Assembly: GCA_001783215.1 (NCBI GenBank)
Contig: MFRA01000001.1
Location: forward strand, 221,449 to 260,991
Length of the DNA stretch: 39,543 nucleotides
Direction: 5' to 3'
Origin: Candidatus Magasanikbacteria bacterium RIFOXYD1_FULL_40_23
GTDB taxonomy: Bacteria > Patescibacteriota > Patescibacteriia > Magasanikbacterales > GWA2-37-8
Position numbers and translations under genes: made by a program. Below, piece after piece: positions 1-10,472 of the stretch. The notes below the pieces were generated by a model. It saw only the letters and a program-made list of their open reading frames with translations, searched no databases and was not told the origin of the DNA. Numbering within the stretch: position 1 is the first letter of the stretch; every line of letters begins with the position of its first letter.

Positions 1-1116
<1,116 letters not shown>

Positions 1117-1905
1117 TTATCGCAAAAATCCCATATACCAACGGACAATTTCGTTTCCCCACAAAACACAAATTATAGTACCCAAAGATAAATAAGTCCC
1201 AAATGGAGTCGCGCTACTTAGGTGCTTTCTCTTGGTTGCTATCGCGGCCAAACTTGTAACGGCACCAATTATATATGAAATAACAAGCGCAGCCACCACC
1301 ACTGGCCAACCCAACCATAAGCCCATCATAAAACCAAAACGAACATCGCCTCCGCCTATCCACCTTCCGCGAGATATAACATATTGCAATAAGAAAAAAC
1401 CACCCGCAAAGATGGCTCCTAATAGTAAAGATGTTAAGGTGTAATCTAGATAAAAATTAAAGAATAGACCTGTTAGCGCACCGAACCAAACTATTTCTGA
1501 TAAAATTTCTTGATACAAGAAATCATAAACAAAAATAATAATTAACAAAATAGCAAAAACCACATCTCGGGTGAAATGCAATGGGTTCAATTCAAGCACA
1601 TGCAAATTTGACCAAACCGTGAGCATGAGAATAAGTGGAGTAACCGCTTCTACAAAAATAAAATGTTTTGGTATTTGGTTCTTGCAAGTACGACACTTTC
1701 CTTTTAAAACCAAAAAGCTAATAATCGGAATATTTTCATACCAGCACAACTGTCTGCGACAAGCCGGACACATGCTGCGACCACTAGTAATTCTAAAATT
1801 TTCTCTGGTTCGCCAAACCCAAGCATTCAAAAAACTACCCAAGCTTACGCCGAGAAGAAAAATTATTACGTATAAAAAATTGCCAATAGAAACAAGGTAG
1901 AACAT
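1117..1905 (-). CDS. pilD: Prepilin peptidase / leader peptidase, type IV pilus
   Basis: GSFLNAWVWR..., CPACRRQLCWYENIPIISFLVLKGKCRTCKNQI zinc motif, GGGDVRFGFMMGLWLGW. Confidence 0.93.
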   Translation of the reverse strand: MFYLVSIGNFLYVIIFLLGVSLGSFLNAWVWRTRENFRITSGRSMCPACRRQLCWYENIPIISFLVLKGKCRTCKNQIPKHFIFVEAVTPLILMLTVWSNLHVLELNPLHFTRDVVFAILLIIIFVYDFLYQEILSEIVWFGALTGLFFNFYLDYTLTSLLLGAIFAGGFFLLQYVISRGRWIGGGDVRFGFMMGLWLGWPVVVAALVISYIIGAVTSLAAIATKRKHLSSATPFGTYLSLGTIICVLWGNEIVRWYMGFLR

Positions 1906-2051
1906 AAAATAAGTATACCACAGAATAATACAAAATCCACTAGGCTAGGGATTAAATAATCACCTTCGCTCACTGCGGCTCACTCAGACATGTTTTCTCT
2001 TGCGACCGCGTGCCGCCATAGCTTTAGCGGTGGAGCAAAGAGGAAAACAAA

Positions 2052-2085
2052 AAACCCCGTTTTAAGAGGGTTTTTTGTTTTAAAC
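2052..2085. terminator. Bidirectional-looking intrinsic terminator downstream of the pilin gene
   Basis: AAAAAACCCCgttttaagaGGGTTTTTT. Confidence 0.75.
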
Positions 2086-2099
2086 TGAGTTTAAAATTG

Positions 2100-2543
2100 T
2101 TAGTCGGCGATACCAGATGGGCTTAATGTTATACCATCTTCCAAACCATTCATAGTAGTTTCTAAGGTTGCAGTAATACTATATGAGCTTGAAGCTGCGG
2201 TATATACATAATTTTGGGTTGAAAGTGGATCGGCTGGTACTTGACCCATATATGGGCTAGCACAAGTAGCAATAGCATCCCAACCACCGGAGTCTAGACA
2301 GGCATAGTTGCCAGCTTGATCTCCCAAAGTTACACCAGCGCCTGCCGGGTAAGCTGTCTGATCGGTATAATAAAGCTCTAAAGCGGTTTGTAATTGTTTT
2401 AGGTCGGAAAGACGTCTCGCATCGCGAGCTTTTTGTCTTGCGTTTCCTAAAGATACTACAGCTAAAGTTGATAGCAAACCGATAATAGCGATTACTACCA
2501 ATAATTCAATAAGGGTAAAACCTTTTTCATTCAATTTCTTCAT
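2100..2543 (-). CDS. Type IV pilin-like protein
   Basis: MKKLNEKGFTLIELLVVIAIIGLLSTLAVVSLGNARQKARDARR: class III signal peptide G^FTLIE. Confidence 0.93.
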   Translation of the reverse strand: MKKLNEKGFTLIELLVVIAIIGLLSTLAVVSLGNARQKARDARRLSDLKQLQTALELYYTDQTAYPAGAGVTLGDQAGNYACLDSGGWDAIATCASPYMGQVPADPLSTQNYVYTAASSSYSITATLETTMNGLEDGITLSPSGIAD

Positions 2544-2609
2544 ATTGTCACCCCCTTTCTATTATAGAACATACTTGATTAACAAATAATCTCAATTATT
2601 ATACCACAA

Positions 2610-2993
2610 CTAAATCTTCAAAACCTTTCGCACCTTATCCACAACCTCTGATGGTTTAAAATGTGTTTTAATTAAATAATCAACAGCACCCTTTTCTAAA
2701 CCTCTTTGGACATCATCTTGCTGTCCCAAATTGGTAAGCAAAATAATAGGTATATCTTTTACCGAAGCGTCTGCCTTTACCGCTTCTAAAACAGAAAAAC
2801 CATCTAATTTTGGCAATAAAATATCTAACAATACTAAATCTGGCTTCTTTTTCTTTATATCTACTATCGCTTTTTCGCCATTGTTGGCCATACTAACTTT
2901 AAATCCCTCCATTTCAAATTTCTTCTGATAAATTTCGGCTAAAAAAAGATCATCCTCTACTATTAAGATATGTGCGGATTCTGTTGACGGCAT
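2610..2993 (-). CDS. Single-domain response regulator (CheY-like)
   Basis: HILIVEDDLFLAEIYQKKFE...PDLVLLDILLPKLDGFSVLE...IILLTN...DYLIK. Start taken at MPSTES (2993); the longer ORF start falls in a dispersed repeat. Confidence 0.92.
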   Translation of the reverse strand: MPSTESAHILIVEDDLFLAEIYQKKFEMEGFKVSMANNGEKAIVDIKKKKPDLVLLDILLPKLDGFSVLEAVKADASVKDIPIILLTNLGQQDDVQRGLEKGAVDYLIKTHFKPSEVVDKVRKVLKI

Positions 2994-3119
2994 AAAAATT
3001 TGATTTAGCGAAATTAATTCAGCAGAATTATGTCGGGCAGTGTCCATTGAAGCCCGACCTCGACGTCACTTGAAACGCGACGCTGCATTAATTAATTCAT
3101 TAACTAACTTTATTTTGTA

Positions 3120-4280
3120 TTATTGTACCATACTACGCATGGCCAAGCCAATGGCTACAGACATACGCGGGGCAATTTGGCGCAAAACCGGCTTTAATCC
3201 ATCTTGATAAACTACTCTTGCCCAAGCATCGCCAACATAACATTTTATTTTGAATTTACTTTCAATATATTTTGCCAAAAACGGCATTAGACTCATGCCG
3301 CCAGTTAGAATTATTTTCTCTGGACGTTTGCCTTCATTGCCGGTTTGGCGCAAATACATTTCCAAGCTAACATCTATTTCTTTTAATATAGGATCTATTA
3401 CCGGCATCAAAATGTCAAGCCATTTTTGCTCGCTCAATATATTATTATTACCTGTTGGTAAAAAATCAAACAAGTCGTACTTAATACGCTCTACAAAACC
3501 TGCGTCTACCGCCAAAATATTTTGCAAAATCCTATCTATCTTGTCTCCACCCGATTCTATGCTCTGATGAGTAATTGGAGAACCTTGATCTATAATAAAA
3601 AAGTTTGTTCTCTCTGAGCCAATATCTATAATCATAGCCACAGCTTGATCTCGCCCCATAAGACATCGAGTGAGAGCAGTAGACTCTGGCTCCAGTGCTT
3701 CTAGAGCCAAACCGGAACGACTAAACACTTTGGAATAAAATTCTATAAGCTTGTGCGAAACAGCATTTACCAGCACGCGCTGATTTTTGTCTGTCTCCGA
3801 ACCTTTTAACACCTGAAAATCCAAAGCCATTTCTTCTAGCGGCATTGGCAATAACTTTCTAACTTCGGCTTTTACAATATGATCTAACTCTTCTTTCTTT
3901 ACGATTGGCAAAGTAACCACCGCATGAAAAACCGAAGAAACCGGCAAGCTTACCACTGCACTTTTAGAAATTATTTTGGAAGCTTTACACAGACTTTTTA
4001 TGGTGTTGCTATATTTTTCAATTTGAAAATCTGTAAATCTGTCATCTGCTATGCCGATATTTTCTACCTTATCCCCTTTTTGAAGTAAATTGTCTATATT
4101 TTGATCTTGAACATTTTTAAACTTATGCACGTCTTGCTTGTCGGAAGTAAGACCATAGGTAAATAAAACTGGCCTCTTTTTTTCCAAACGCAATTCTACC
4201 AATTTCATTCCACCAGAACCAATATCTATACCAAGATAAGATTTTTGTTTAAAAAAACCGAACATAGAAACATTATTCAT
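3120..4280 (-). CDS. pilM: PilM-like type IV pilus assembly ATPase
   Basis: YLGIDIGSGGMKLVEL, AMIIDIGSERTNFFII, IILTGGMSLMPFLAKYI; start at MNNVSMFGFF or MFGFF. Confidence 0.9.
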   Translation of the reverse strand: MNNVSMFGFFKQKSYLGIDIGSGGMKLVELRLEKKRPVLFTYGLTSDKQDVHKFKNVQDQNIDNLLQKGDKVENIGIADDRFTDFQIEKYSNTIKSLCKASKIISKSAVVSLPVSSVFHAVVTLPIVKKEELDHIVKAEVRKLLPMPLEEMALDFQVLKGSETDKNQRVLVNAVSHKLIEFYSKVFSRSGLALEALEPESTALTRCLMGRDQAVAMIIDIGSERTNFFIIDQGSPITHQSIESGGDKIDRILQNILAVDAGFVERIKYDLFDFLPTGNNNILSEQKWLDILMPVIDPILKEIDVSLEMYLRQTGNEGKRPEKIILTGGMSLMPFLAKYIESKFKIKCYVGDAWARVVYQDGLKPVLRQIAPRMSVAIGLAMRSMVQ

Positions 4281-4447
4281 GATACACACAGCACGATCCA
4301 CTTTTACTGAATCTTGATGAGTGAATTTTGTCTTATGATTAGATTATACCAAAGATTGAATTTTAAGTGTATAGGCCAGTTGATAACTGGGGATAAATAA
4401 GATAAACTAAAGGCACGATATTCCATTATTAAACTACCAACTACGTT

Positions 4448-5530
4448 ATGAATTTTGAAAGGTCTGCAGGGATAACAAAACATGAAAAAGAGCGTAATTG
4501 GGAAGCTCCATCCTTGCGCGAATTAAAAGAAACAGAAAATACCTTTCAACAATATCAAACTGAAATTGCAAATTTTTTTAGACTGGCGTTATTGGATAAA
4601 ATAAAATATAAAACCGCCGAACTTGGTTTCTTCAGTGATGCTAAAACATTTTTTCAATCACCCCTGATTGCCGACGAAAATTTATTTGAACAAGTATCTT
4701 CGGTCGATGAATTTTTTGAGCTTCGTAAATTCCGAGACCGCACCATGTCTGCGAACGAAAAAAAACGCCACGATGCAGCCTTTGAAAAATTCTCATCAAT
4801 TGACGCCACAACAGAACCTCGATATAAAGGTGAATATGCCGCGGCCCCAAAAATGCGAGTCCCGGGCGCAGGCACTTTTCTCACAAACATATATCGCTCC
4901 CCAAACAAACAAGCCATGACACTCGAAGATAAACGTTACCGTGTTAATCTTGCTTTAACTCATGATATATCCCAATTTAGAGTATGGACAGATCTGTACG
5001 AATCTCTTTGCAAAAATCCAGAACTATCTAAATATGGTTTTGATATTAAATCACTTGGAAACAATCGCACTGATGCTATAATTATCTACTGCGGAGAAAA
5101 CGCCCTCCCTGCTGCCATTACCGAGACAGGAAATTATTGTCTTGCCGAAGACATTGGACACGTTTCTGGTGTGCCGTTTGGAGTGGCACCTTTGGCAAAA
5201 GATGGAAAATTTGAAGGATTGCGCGTAACATCCACACCGGGCGACGGATTTACTTTTAACGACCTTCAAACAACCGCTCTTCTAGAAGCTTGCGAAGCAG
5301 TTACCCGCACTTTCTTAAAACAAACCGGCTCACCAAAAACTTTTGAAGAGGCCAGCACTAAAGACTTAGAAGATTTACATGCTATAATTGCCAGTAAAGA
5401 CCCGGTATTAATACGTGATTTAAATAGACGCTATAATATTGCACTAAGAAAAATTTGTGGCACTCGAGCTGTGGATTTGCATAACTTGGCTTTTCCAACA
5501 ATCAAAAAGGCCGAAGATTTAGAATGGTAA
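4448..5530 (+). CDS. Hypothetical protein; faint resemblance to the HopA1-like family (RVNLAL...DIKSLGNNRTDAIIIYCG), unverified
   Basis: 360-aa ORF, no secure family match by eye. Confidence 0.75.
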   Translation: MNFERSAGITKHEKERNWEAPSLRELKETENTFQQYQTEIANFFRLALLDKIKYKTAELGFFSDAKTFFQSPLIADENLFEQVSSVDEFFELRKFRDRTMSANEKKRHDAAFEKFSSIDATTEPRYKGEYAAAPKMRVPGAGTFLTNIYRSPNKQAMTLEDKRYRVNLALTHDISQFRVWTDLYESLCKNPELSKYGFDIKSLGNNRTDAIIIYCGENALPAAITETGNYCLAEDIGHVSGVPFGVAPLAKDGKFEGLRVTSTPGDGFTFNDLQTTALLEACEAVTRTFLKQTGSPKTFEEASTKDLEDLHAIIASKDPVLIRDLNRRYNIALRKICGTRAVDLHNLAFPTIKKAEDLEW

Positions 5531-5535
5531 CTAGT

Positions 5536-5660
5536 TTCGGATATAGGAGCTAAAGCCCATATATTCTCATTCGCTCAGAAATATCCAGATTCAATATTTA
5601 TATCTTGCAAGCAATCTATAAATATTTCACTGTCTACTTCATTCACTCATTTCAAATATG
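5536..5660. repeat. Modular palindromic leader element upstream of cysS
   Basis: TTTCGGATATAGGAGCTAAAGCCCATATATTCTCATTCGCTC + AT-rich hairpin with a GCTTGC-type core + TTCATTCACTCATTTCAAATATG; shared with the tdk leader at 34799-35050. Confidence 0.75.
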
Positions 5661-7028
5661 AAAATCTACAATACCCTAACTCGCAAAACCGAAGAATTTA
5701 AACCAATTAAAAATGGTAGGGTTGGTGTGTACGCTTGCGGACCAACGGTCTATAACTTTGCTCACATTGGCAACTTGCGCACCTATGTTTTTGAAGATAT
5801 TTTGAAAAGAATTTTGTTGTACAACGATTACAAAGTAAAACATATAATGAACATAACTGACGTTGGCCACTTAACAGACGATGCCGATAGTGGTGAAGAT
5901 AAAATGGAAAAGGGCGCAAAGAGAGAGGGCAAAACTGCTTGGCAAATTGCCAAATTTTACACCACTGCCTTCAAAAAAGATTTAAAGGATTTAAATATTG
6001 TCGCCCCAACTAAATTTACCAAAGCCACAGACAATATAAAAGAACAAATTGATTTAATAAAAACATTAGAGAAAAAAGGTTTCGCTTACAAAACTACAGA
6101 CGGTGTTTATTTTGATACCTCCAAACTCCCCGACTACGGCAAACTGGCTAACTTAAAAAATCAGGAACTAAAGGCCGGGGCCAGAGTAGAAATGGGAGAG
6201 AAAAAAAATATTACAGACTTTGCTTTGTGGAAATTTTCGCCCGCTGATCAAAAAAGGCAAATGGAATGGCTAAGTCCGTGGGGAAAAGGCTTCCCTGGTT
6301 GGCATATAGAATGCTCGGCTATGTCGGCAAAATATTTGGGCCAACCTTTTGATATTCATTGTGGCGGCATAGACCATGTGCCGGTACACCATACCAACGA
6401 GATCGCTCAGAGCGAAGCTGCAAACGATAAACCGTTAGCCAACTATTGGCTACATGGAGAATTTATGTTAATGGGCGAAGATAAAATGGCAAAATCATCA
6501 GACAATTTTATCACTCTAGAAACATTAAAAAATAAAAACTTAAACCCTCTCGCCTATCGTTATCTGCTTTTGCAAACCCACTACCGCAAACAACTCAACT
6601 TTTCTTGGAGCGCAGTAGAGGCTGCCCAAAACGGATTGGAACATCTCTATAATATAATAAAAACTTGGGGCAGACCAAAAGGAAATTGTGAAGCTTATGA
6701 AAAGAAATTTTTGGAAGCTATAAATAATGATTTGGATACTCCGGCTGCGCTAGCGATTATGTGGGACTTGATAAAAGATCCAATATACCCACCAGAAACT
6801 AAAAAAACTACTATTCTAAAATTTGATAAGGTTTTTGGGTTAGGCTTGAATAAAATAAAAAAAGATAGCTCAAAACTACCCGCTTCTATACAAAAATTAG
6901 TACACAAAAGAAACCAGGCCAGAACCGATAAAAACTGGTCTGAAAGCGATAATTTACGCAAAGAAATTGAAGCTTTGGGATACATAGTAAAAGATACTCC
7001 CGAGGGCACAAAAGTAAGCAAGATTTAA
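5658..7028 (+). CDS. cysS: Cysteinyl-tRNA synthetase
   Basis: [69 protein letters not shown]. Confidence 0.97.
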   Translation: MKIYNTLTRKTEEFKPIKNGRVGVYACGPTVYNFAHIGNLRTYVFEDILKRILLYNDYKVKHIMNITDVGHLTDDADSGEDKMEKGAKREGKTAWQIAKFYTTAFKKDLKDLNIVAPTKFTKATDNIKEQIDLIKTLEKKGFAYKTTDGVYFDTSKLPDYGKLANLKNQELKAGARVEMGEKKNITDFALWKFSPADQKRQMEWLSPWGKGFPGWHIECSAMSAKYLGQPFDIHCGGIDHVPVHHTNEIAQSEAANDKPLANYWLHGEFMLMGEDKMAKSSDNFITLETLKNKNLNPLAYRYLLLQTHYRKQLNFSWSAVEAAQNGLEHLYNIIKTWGRPKGNCEAYEKKFLEAINNDLDTPAALAIMWDLIKDPIYPPETKKTTILKFDKVFGLGLNKIKKDSSKLPASIQKLVHKRNQARTDKNWSESDNLRKEIEALGYIVKDTPEGTKVSKI

Positions 7029-7154
7029 AACCTAAAAAGCTCTAATTTTAGCCAAGATACACCACAAAACTTTAAGAAAAACTGCCTATAGCTCAGGTGA
7101 GCTTACCACCACGCCACATTTGACGATAGAGAAACGTTAAATAAATAAACATCT

Positions 7155-8006
7155 ATGAAATATTTTGGCCAACAATTTAGTCACCATGGAGAGCTTATCC
7201 AAGGTATTTTTATGGAAAATGGAGTTAGCAAAAAAGCATTGATAACACTCAAAAGTAATCAATGGAAAAGTCTAGCATCCTACGAAACACAAGGTCCTGA
7301 TGGCCTTGAAATTTTTCCTTCCCACAAAGTAAAGGCCTTAAATGCAGCGCGCCTTGCTTGTATCAAACTTTCTATTCCTGTTAAGGGAACAGTTAGAATT
7401 ATCGAATCACCTCCTGAACAAATTGGACTTGGCTCTTCTACTGCTGATATTCTTGCTGTTATTTATGCTATAGAAAAGAGCACAAGAAAACATCTTGATC
7501 AAGAAGAAATACTTTCTATTACTTCTCAAAGCGAAAATGGCACTGATTCGGTTATGTACAATAATGCCGTGTTATTTGATTTCAAAAATAGATTAGTTAT
7601 AGAAGATTTTAAAAAACCTCTACCTTCTTTTTTTGTTGTAGGATTCAATGCAGACAAAAAAGGAGGGGTTTTTTGTTTTCCTGCTAACTATCCAATGATT
7701 AGTGAAGAAGATGCTACGCGTTATGATTTAATGCGTAAACGCCTGCGTTCCGCAATCAGCTCTTCTAATCGCGAAGAGCTGGCCAATCTTGCAACAGAAA
7801 GTGCTTATATACGACAAAAATATACGCCTAAACCAAACTGGAATGAAATACTCGAGCTTCGCGAAAAATCAGGTGCTTTAGGAATTCAGATTGCTCATTC
7901 TGGAATGGTGGTGGGGCTAATGTTTGCGGATAAACAATCCGCAGAAAAAGCAAAGGAGCTTGCGTCTCATCATGGGTTTTCTCCGTGGGTATGTGAAGTA
8001 GGATAA
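7155..8006 (+). CDS. GHMP kinase, PduX-like (putative L-threonine kinase)
   Basis: HGELIQG, LGSSTADILAV, YTPKPNWNEILELREKSGALGIQIAHSGMVVGLMF parallel PduX motifs GELIQG / ASSTADIAA / LLPKPGFHALVEL..GLNVAHSGSVVGLL. Confidence 0.85.
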   Translation: MKYFGQQFSHHGELIQGIFMENGVSKKALITLKSNQWKSLASYETQGPDGLEIFPSHKVKALNAARLACIKLSIPVKGTVRIIESPPEQIGLGSSTADILAVIYAIEKSTRKHLDQEEILSITSQSENGTDSVMYNNAVLFDFKNRLVIEDFKKPLPSFFVVGFNADKKGGVFCFPANYPMISEEDATRYDLMRKRLRSAISSSNREELANLATESAYIRQKYTPKPNWNEILELREKSGALGIQIAHSGMVVGLMFADKQSAEKAKELASHHGFSPWVCEVG

Positions 8007-8062
8007 GAGAAAAAAGCGATTTTTGTTATTTGACAACATAAAAAACCATTAAAAAACTTGAA

Positions 8063-8102
8063 TAAAAAAGGACCTTTCTACGCTTTTACGAAGAAAGGCC
8101 CG
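8063..8102 (-). terminator. Intrinsic terminator of the 8128-8652 gene
   Basis: Minus strand: GGGCCTTTCTTCGtaaaagCGTAGAAAGGTCCTTTTTT. Confidence 0.65.
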
Positions 8103-8127
8103 GCATTATTTGCTACTGATTGTTCTG

Positions 8128-8652
8128 CTAGACCACGGCGGACCGCATATCTTCGACCGCCCTGGCCGAGCAGCACGAAGTCGAAGGTGCGGGAAGGAAC
8201 CAGAAATGGCTATTCTCGAATTCGCCAAAGAGGTGAGCAACGATCTTCTGCGTCTTGGCGAACACTGCCGAGTGATCCGCAGCGCCGAGAGGCTTGTGGT
8301 GCACGTAGCGACCACTGAGCATGCGACAGAACGCATCATATTCCCGAGTGAACAGGATGAACGTGTGCCAATACTCGTCAATCGGCTTGGTCGGAGCCAA
8401 TTCGAAATTCGGCACGATAACTGTTAGATACATGAAGCGCCGACACTCCATCTCTAAAGCATTGGCATTTTCTGCGTATTGCGGGTTACGCCGTGCGAAC
8501 GTGTCCGTGACGACGCTCAGATCGTAGTTCATGATCGCGGCCCAGACATCGTCATCATGATCCAGGTTAGAGAGATCCGACGCAATATCGGAATGAATTC
8601 GGCTGGCGAGCGTTGCAATCGAAACGGACTGTGCAGAGGCGAGCTTGTTCAT
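8128..8652 (-). CDS. Glycine-rich-domain-protein-like (DUF1399/GRDP-like) protein
   Basis: PTKPIDEYWHTFILFTREYDAFCRMLSGRYVHHKP resembles the GRDP motif (vDevWH..IL.T..Y..FC......hH.P). Confidence 0.65.
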   Translation of the reverse strand: MNKLASAQSVSIATLASRIHSDIASDLSNLDHDDDVWAAIMNYDLSVVTDTFARRNPQYAENANALEMECRRFMYLTVIVPNFELAPTKPIDEYWHTFILFTREYDAFCRMLSGRYVHHKPLGAADHSAVFAKTQKIVAHLFGEFENSHFWFLPAPSTSCCSARAVEDMRSAVV

Positions 8653-8952
8653 GAGAATACTCTTTTTGTTGATTGTACTACTAGTAAACTGAGAACCTTT
8701 CCCAGTTTCCGCGTATTAGAATAACATACATAAATAACACAATAATTCTACCCATAGTATTCTACCAACAAATACGACACAAAATGGTAAAATGCAGTTG
8801 GTTTAAATTACATAACCTGCCAATAACATACCCTATTCTACGTAAAATACGTATTACAAAGATACGTATTTATAACAGTATAATACAAAATTAGTACACA
8901 GAATTTAAACGATAAAAACCTCTAATTTTAGCCAAGATATGCCATAAACCTA

Positions 8953-8981
8953 TTGACAAATGGGCTTTTTTATGGTATAGT
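8953..8981 (+). promoter_or_regulatory. Sigma70-type promoter for the 9150 gene
   Basis: TTGACA-17 nt-TATAGT. Confidence 0.75.
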
Positions 8982-9064
8982 ATGCAGTTCTTTTACAATG
9001 ATTTTTTGCTAATCTTTAGCGAAAAATCTATACGGTGGTTTTCATCAGTGCGGAAACGCCTGTC

Positions 9065-9108
9065 TGGGCTTGAAGTGGGGAAATAACTGTTTCTCAACTT
9101 CAAGCCCA
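9065..9108 (+). promoter_or_regulatory. 5'-UTR hairpin
   Basis: TGGGCTTGAAGT(9065-9076) / ACTTCAAGCCCA(9097-9108), 12 bp perfect. Confidence 0.7.
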
Positions 9109-9149
9109 CATTGGGCAACGAATAACCCGTTCTGACAAAGGAAACGACA

Positions 9150-9623
9150 ATGAAGCTTTCTACCGCCATGATCCTTGCGTTTTGCGCTAGCCTCTGTGGC
9201 ATCATCACCTACAAGATCCTGACCGATCATGACGATGACGAGACCACCACTCCGCACGTGGAGTGGACGAGCACGAACGTGCAGAAGTGCGATTCGTTCA
9301 CCAACGAGGACGGCACACTGCAGCTCAACTGCGTCGACTACAACGACCTCGCCGAAGACATCGCCACCGTGACAGCCAACCAGCTGCCACTTCCGCCGGA
9401 GCCGACTCTCGATCTCACGGCCACGCCGATGACGATCACCGCTGGACAGACTACTACGCTGATCTGGACGAGTAGCAACACCACAATATGCCACGAGGGC
9501 GCCCATCCACTACGAACCAACGGCACGCGGACTATGAGTCCGACCGTGACCACCAGGTACAACGTGGAATGCAGCGGGCCTTATGGTTCAGTCAGCACCT
9601 GGGTCACCGTGACCGTGAAGTAG
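9150..9623 (+). CDS. Secreted or membrane-anchored protein with an Ig-like domain
   Basis: N-terminal hydrophobic segment, then LDLTATPMTITAGQTTTLIWTSSNTTICHEG...SGPYGSVSTWVTVTVK. Confidence 0.75.
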   Translation: MKLSTAMILAFCASLCGIITYKILTDHDDDETTTPHVEWTSTNVQKCDSFTNEDGTLQLNCVDYNDLAEDIATVTANQLPLPPEPTLDLTATPMTITAGQTTTLIWTSSNTTICHEGAHPLRTNGTRTMSPTVTTRYNVECSGPYGSVSTWVTVTVK

Positions 9624-9739
9624 TAAACCAACAGAAAACCATCGGAAGAACACGGGTCGATACGCAAGTATCGGCCTGAATTACAAAGTTTCTAAAATAT
9701 TGGAAATTTTGCAGTTCAATCAAATTATTTCCTTGATAA

Positions 9740-9801
9740 AATTTGAGACTCTTACTGACCTCTACCAAGCACGTGCTTAGGTGTCAAAGGGGTCTCAAAT
9801 T
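9740..9801 (+). promoter_or_regulatory. Extended leader hairpin upstream of the 9819 gene
   Basis: AATTTGAGAC(9740-9749)/GTCTCAAATT(9792-9801), with the internal palindrome AAGCACGTGCTT. Confidence 0.65.
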
Positions 9802-9818
9802 CTAACCAAAGGGAAATC

Positions 9819-10196
9819 ATGCGCACCTCGCTCATTCTCAACATCCTGCTTCTGGCTGGCCTCGTTGGTTGCGCCAACCGCACCAAGGCGCACACCACCA
9901 AGGTCGAGGACATCTTCACCGTCATGGTGTTCGTCGACCCCACCACCGACCAGGAGACCATCTCGTTCAGCTTCGAAAAGCCGATCTCCTGGGAAGTCCA
10001 GATGCTCAACTGGAAGTACGAAGCCAACGGCTTCTACACCGTGGCCCAGGGCACTGGACTTTCCGGCGAGGTACAGTTCGGCCAGTGGATGAAGACTGGT
10101 CACGACTACGACATCCGCATCGTCACCAATGGCGGAACGATTCGTCACCAGTTCACTGCTGGTAAGTACGAGCCGGTCACTATCGTCTTTCCCTAG
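9819..10196 (+). CDS. Small putative lipoprotein
   Basis: MRTSLILNILLLAGLVGCANRT: signal peptide with a LVGC lipobox. Confidence 0.75.
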   Translation: MRTSLILNILLLAGLVGCANRTKAHTTKVEDIFTVMVFVDPTTDQETISFSFEKPISWEVQMLNWKYEANGFYTVAQGTGLSGEVQFGQWMKTGHDYDIRIVTNGGTIRHQFTAGKYEPVTIVFP

Positions 10197-10275
10197 CCTA
10201 CAAACGCTTGGAAGGAATTCCATCTAGCGGAACTCCGCCAGTGGACGTTGCCACGACGACTCGTGGCTTAAACAA

Positions 10276-10308
10276 AAACTCCGATTAAATCGGGGTTTTT
10301 GTTTTCTC
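10276..10308 (+). terminator. Intrinsic terminator
   Basis: ACTCCGATTAAATCGGGGTTTTTGTTTT. Confidence 0.7.
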
Positions 10309-10421
10309 TTTGCTTCACCGTTAAAGCTAAGGCGACACGCGGTCACAAGAGAAAACAAATCTGAGTGAGTCGCAACGAGCGAAGGCAATTCCTTGCTTGG
10401 ACAAAAATAATTTAATAGGGT

Positions 10422-10450
10422 TGACAAAAAATTTTGTTAACGTAACCTTA
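10422..10450 (+). promoter_or_regulatory. Promoter for the 10473 gene
   Basis: TTGACA followed at about 16 nt by TAACCT; GGAGG Shine-Dalgarno before ATG 10473. Confidence 0.5.
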
Positions 10451-10472
10451 ACATTAAGGATTGGAGGTAAAA

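Noticed and set aside
2610-3047. N-terminally extended response regulator start at 3047
   Set aside because: The extra residues are encoded by the GTCCATTGAA dispersed repeat; the start at 2993 fits the receiver domain.
8058-8427. Plus-strand ORFs overlapping the GRDP-like gene
   Set aside because: The minus-strand ORF has a recognisable WH..IL.T..Y..FC motif and a terminator; the plus-strand ORFs are shadows.
9045-9506. 153-aa minus-strand ORF over the Ig-like protein gene
   Set aside because: The plus-strand ORF has a signal segment, Ig-like pattern and promoter; the antisense ORF is a GC-rich shadow.
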